15,146 nucleotides of DNA, taken from NCBI GenBank assembly GCA_030550295.1, contig JAUQPQ010000038.1, forward strand, positions 1-15,146. The letters run 5' to 3'. Position 1 is the stretch's first letter. The number at the start of each line of letters is the position of its first letter. Of this stretch, positions 14,959 through 15,146 are shown piece after piece. The notes beneath the pieces are model-generated. The model ran no database searches and was not told the DNA's origin. It worked only from the letters and a program-made list of their open reading frames with translations. This DNA is from Chloroflexota bacterium. Lineage in GTDB: Bacteria > Chloroflexota > Dehalococcoidia > SM23-28-2 > HRBIN24. Both the position numbers and the translations under genes were made by a program.

Positions 14959-15146
14959 TCAGATTTGGGCCTCATCTCTCACTCTGTCGTAGGCGCTGGG
15001 GCGTTGGGCCTCCTCTGGACGAGTAGCCCAGGCAGGCATGGGGAAGCGGGCCAGGATGGGAAGGGGGATTTGAGGCTGGAACAAGAATAGGGTTCCTGGC
15101 TTAAGGATGGTGGCCCGGCGCTGGCCTACAGAGAGCAAGAAGCCGT
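14959..15146 (-). CDS. C-terminal end of an unidentified protein, possibly a HerA-like ATPase (start outside window)
   Basis: An open minus-strand frame enters from the right edge and encodes 61 residues before TGA at 14961-14959. It reads FLLSVGQRRATILKPGTLFLF, followed by a Pro-rich strand pair (QPQIPLPILARFPMPAWATR) and a charged tail (RPEEAQRPSAYDRVRDEAQI). The pattern of a Pro-Gly turn, a hydrophobic strand and a PLPILARF-P strand resembles the last beta strands of HerA/DUF87-type DNA-translocating ATPases. These often sit beside Mre11-Rad50 (SbcD-SbcC) genes. This is a resemblance only: no Walker motif is in the window. The stop lies 18 bases before the sbcD GTG, so it probably belongs to that operon. 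Confidence 0.45.
   Translation of the reverse strand, partial: GFLLSVGQRRATILKPGTLFLFQPQIPLPILARFPMPAWATRPEEAQRPSAYDRVRDEAQI

Overview
The window is gene-dense bacterial chromosome of fairly high GC. It has clear Shine-Dalgarno sites (AGGAGG, GGAGG), some GTG starts, one-base or four-base gene overlaps, and tRNA genes that encode their own CCA. Nothing marks it as phage, plasmid or transposon. The gene set is a gamma-alpha fused 2-oxoacid:ferredoxin oxidoreductase, a MenA-like prenyltransferase, acyl-CoA dehydrogenase, SbcCD and a possible HerA-type ATPase. It would suit a Chloroflexota-like or other deep-branching, possibly thermophilic bacterium, but that placement is inference and no single marker proves it.

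Layout, left to right. (1) 1-1966, plus strand: the end of rpiB, then tal (transaldolase) and a small alpha/beta hydrolase, tightly packed; the first two are pentose phosphate enzymes. (2) 7067-1929, minus strand: korA-korB-lpdA-lipA. korA/korB and lpdA/lipA each share one base between stop and start codon, and lipA runs 38 bases into the convergent hydrolase gene. (3) 7068-7211: a 144-base divergent promoter region. (4) 7212-8372, plus: an acyl-CoA dehydrogenase, convergent with an SRPBCC/START-like gene (8812-8369, minus); one CTAG supplies both stop codons. (5) 8890-9338: a promoter, tRNA-Leu(CAA), tRNA-Gln(TTG), tRNA-Asn(GTT), then a second promoter and tRNA-Phe(GAA). (6) 9517-10869, plus: a two-domain protein with an FMN-binding split-barrel domain in front of a MenA-like UbiA prenyltransferase. 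(7) 15146-10902, minus: the C-terminal end of a possible HerA-like ATPase, then sbcD and sbcC, a DNA-end repair operon.

How the genes fit together. The kor operon would convert a 2-oxoacid to an acyl-CoA with reduced ferredoxin; beside it lie two genes of lipoyl metabolism (lipoyl synthase and dihydrolipoamide dehydrogenase), which KOR itself does not need. The acyl-CoA dehydrogenase opposite and the MenA-like protein point to acyl-CoA oxidation and quinone-based respiration. SbcC-SbcD is the bacterial Rad50-Mre11 pair. I see no CRISPR, insertion sequence, defence island or phage genes. The least ordinary items are the flavin-barrel/UbiA fusion, the kor-lpd-lipA grouping, and the non-canonical catalytic-base position of the acyl-CoA dehydrogenase.
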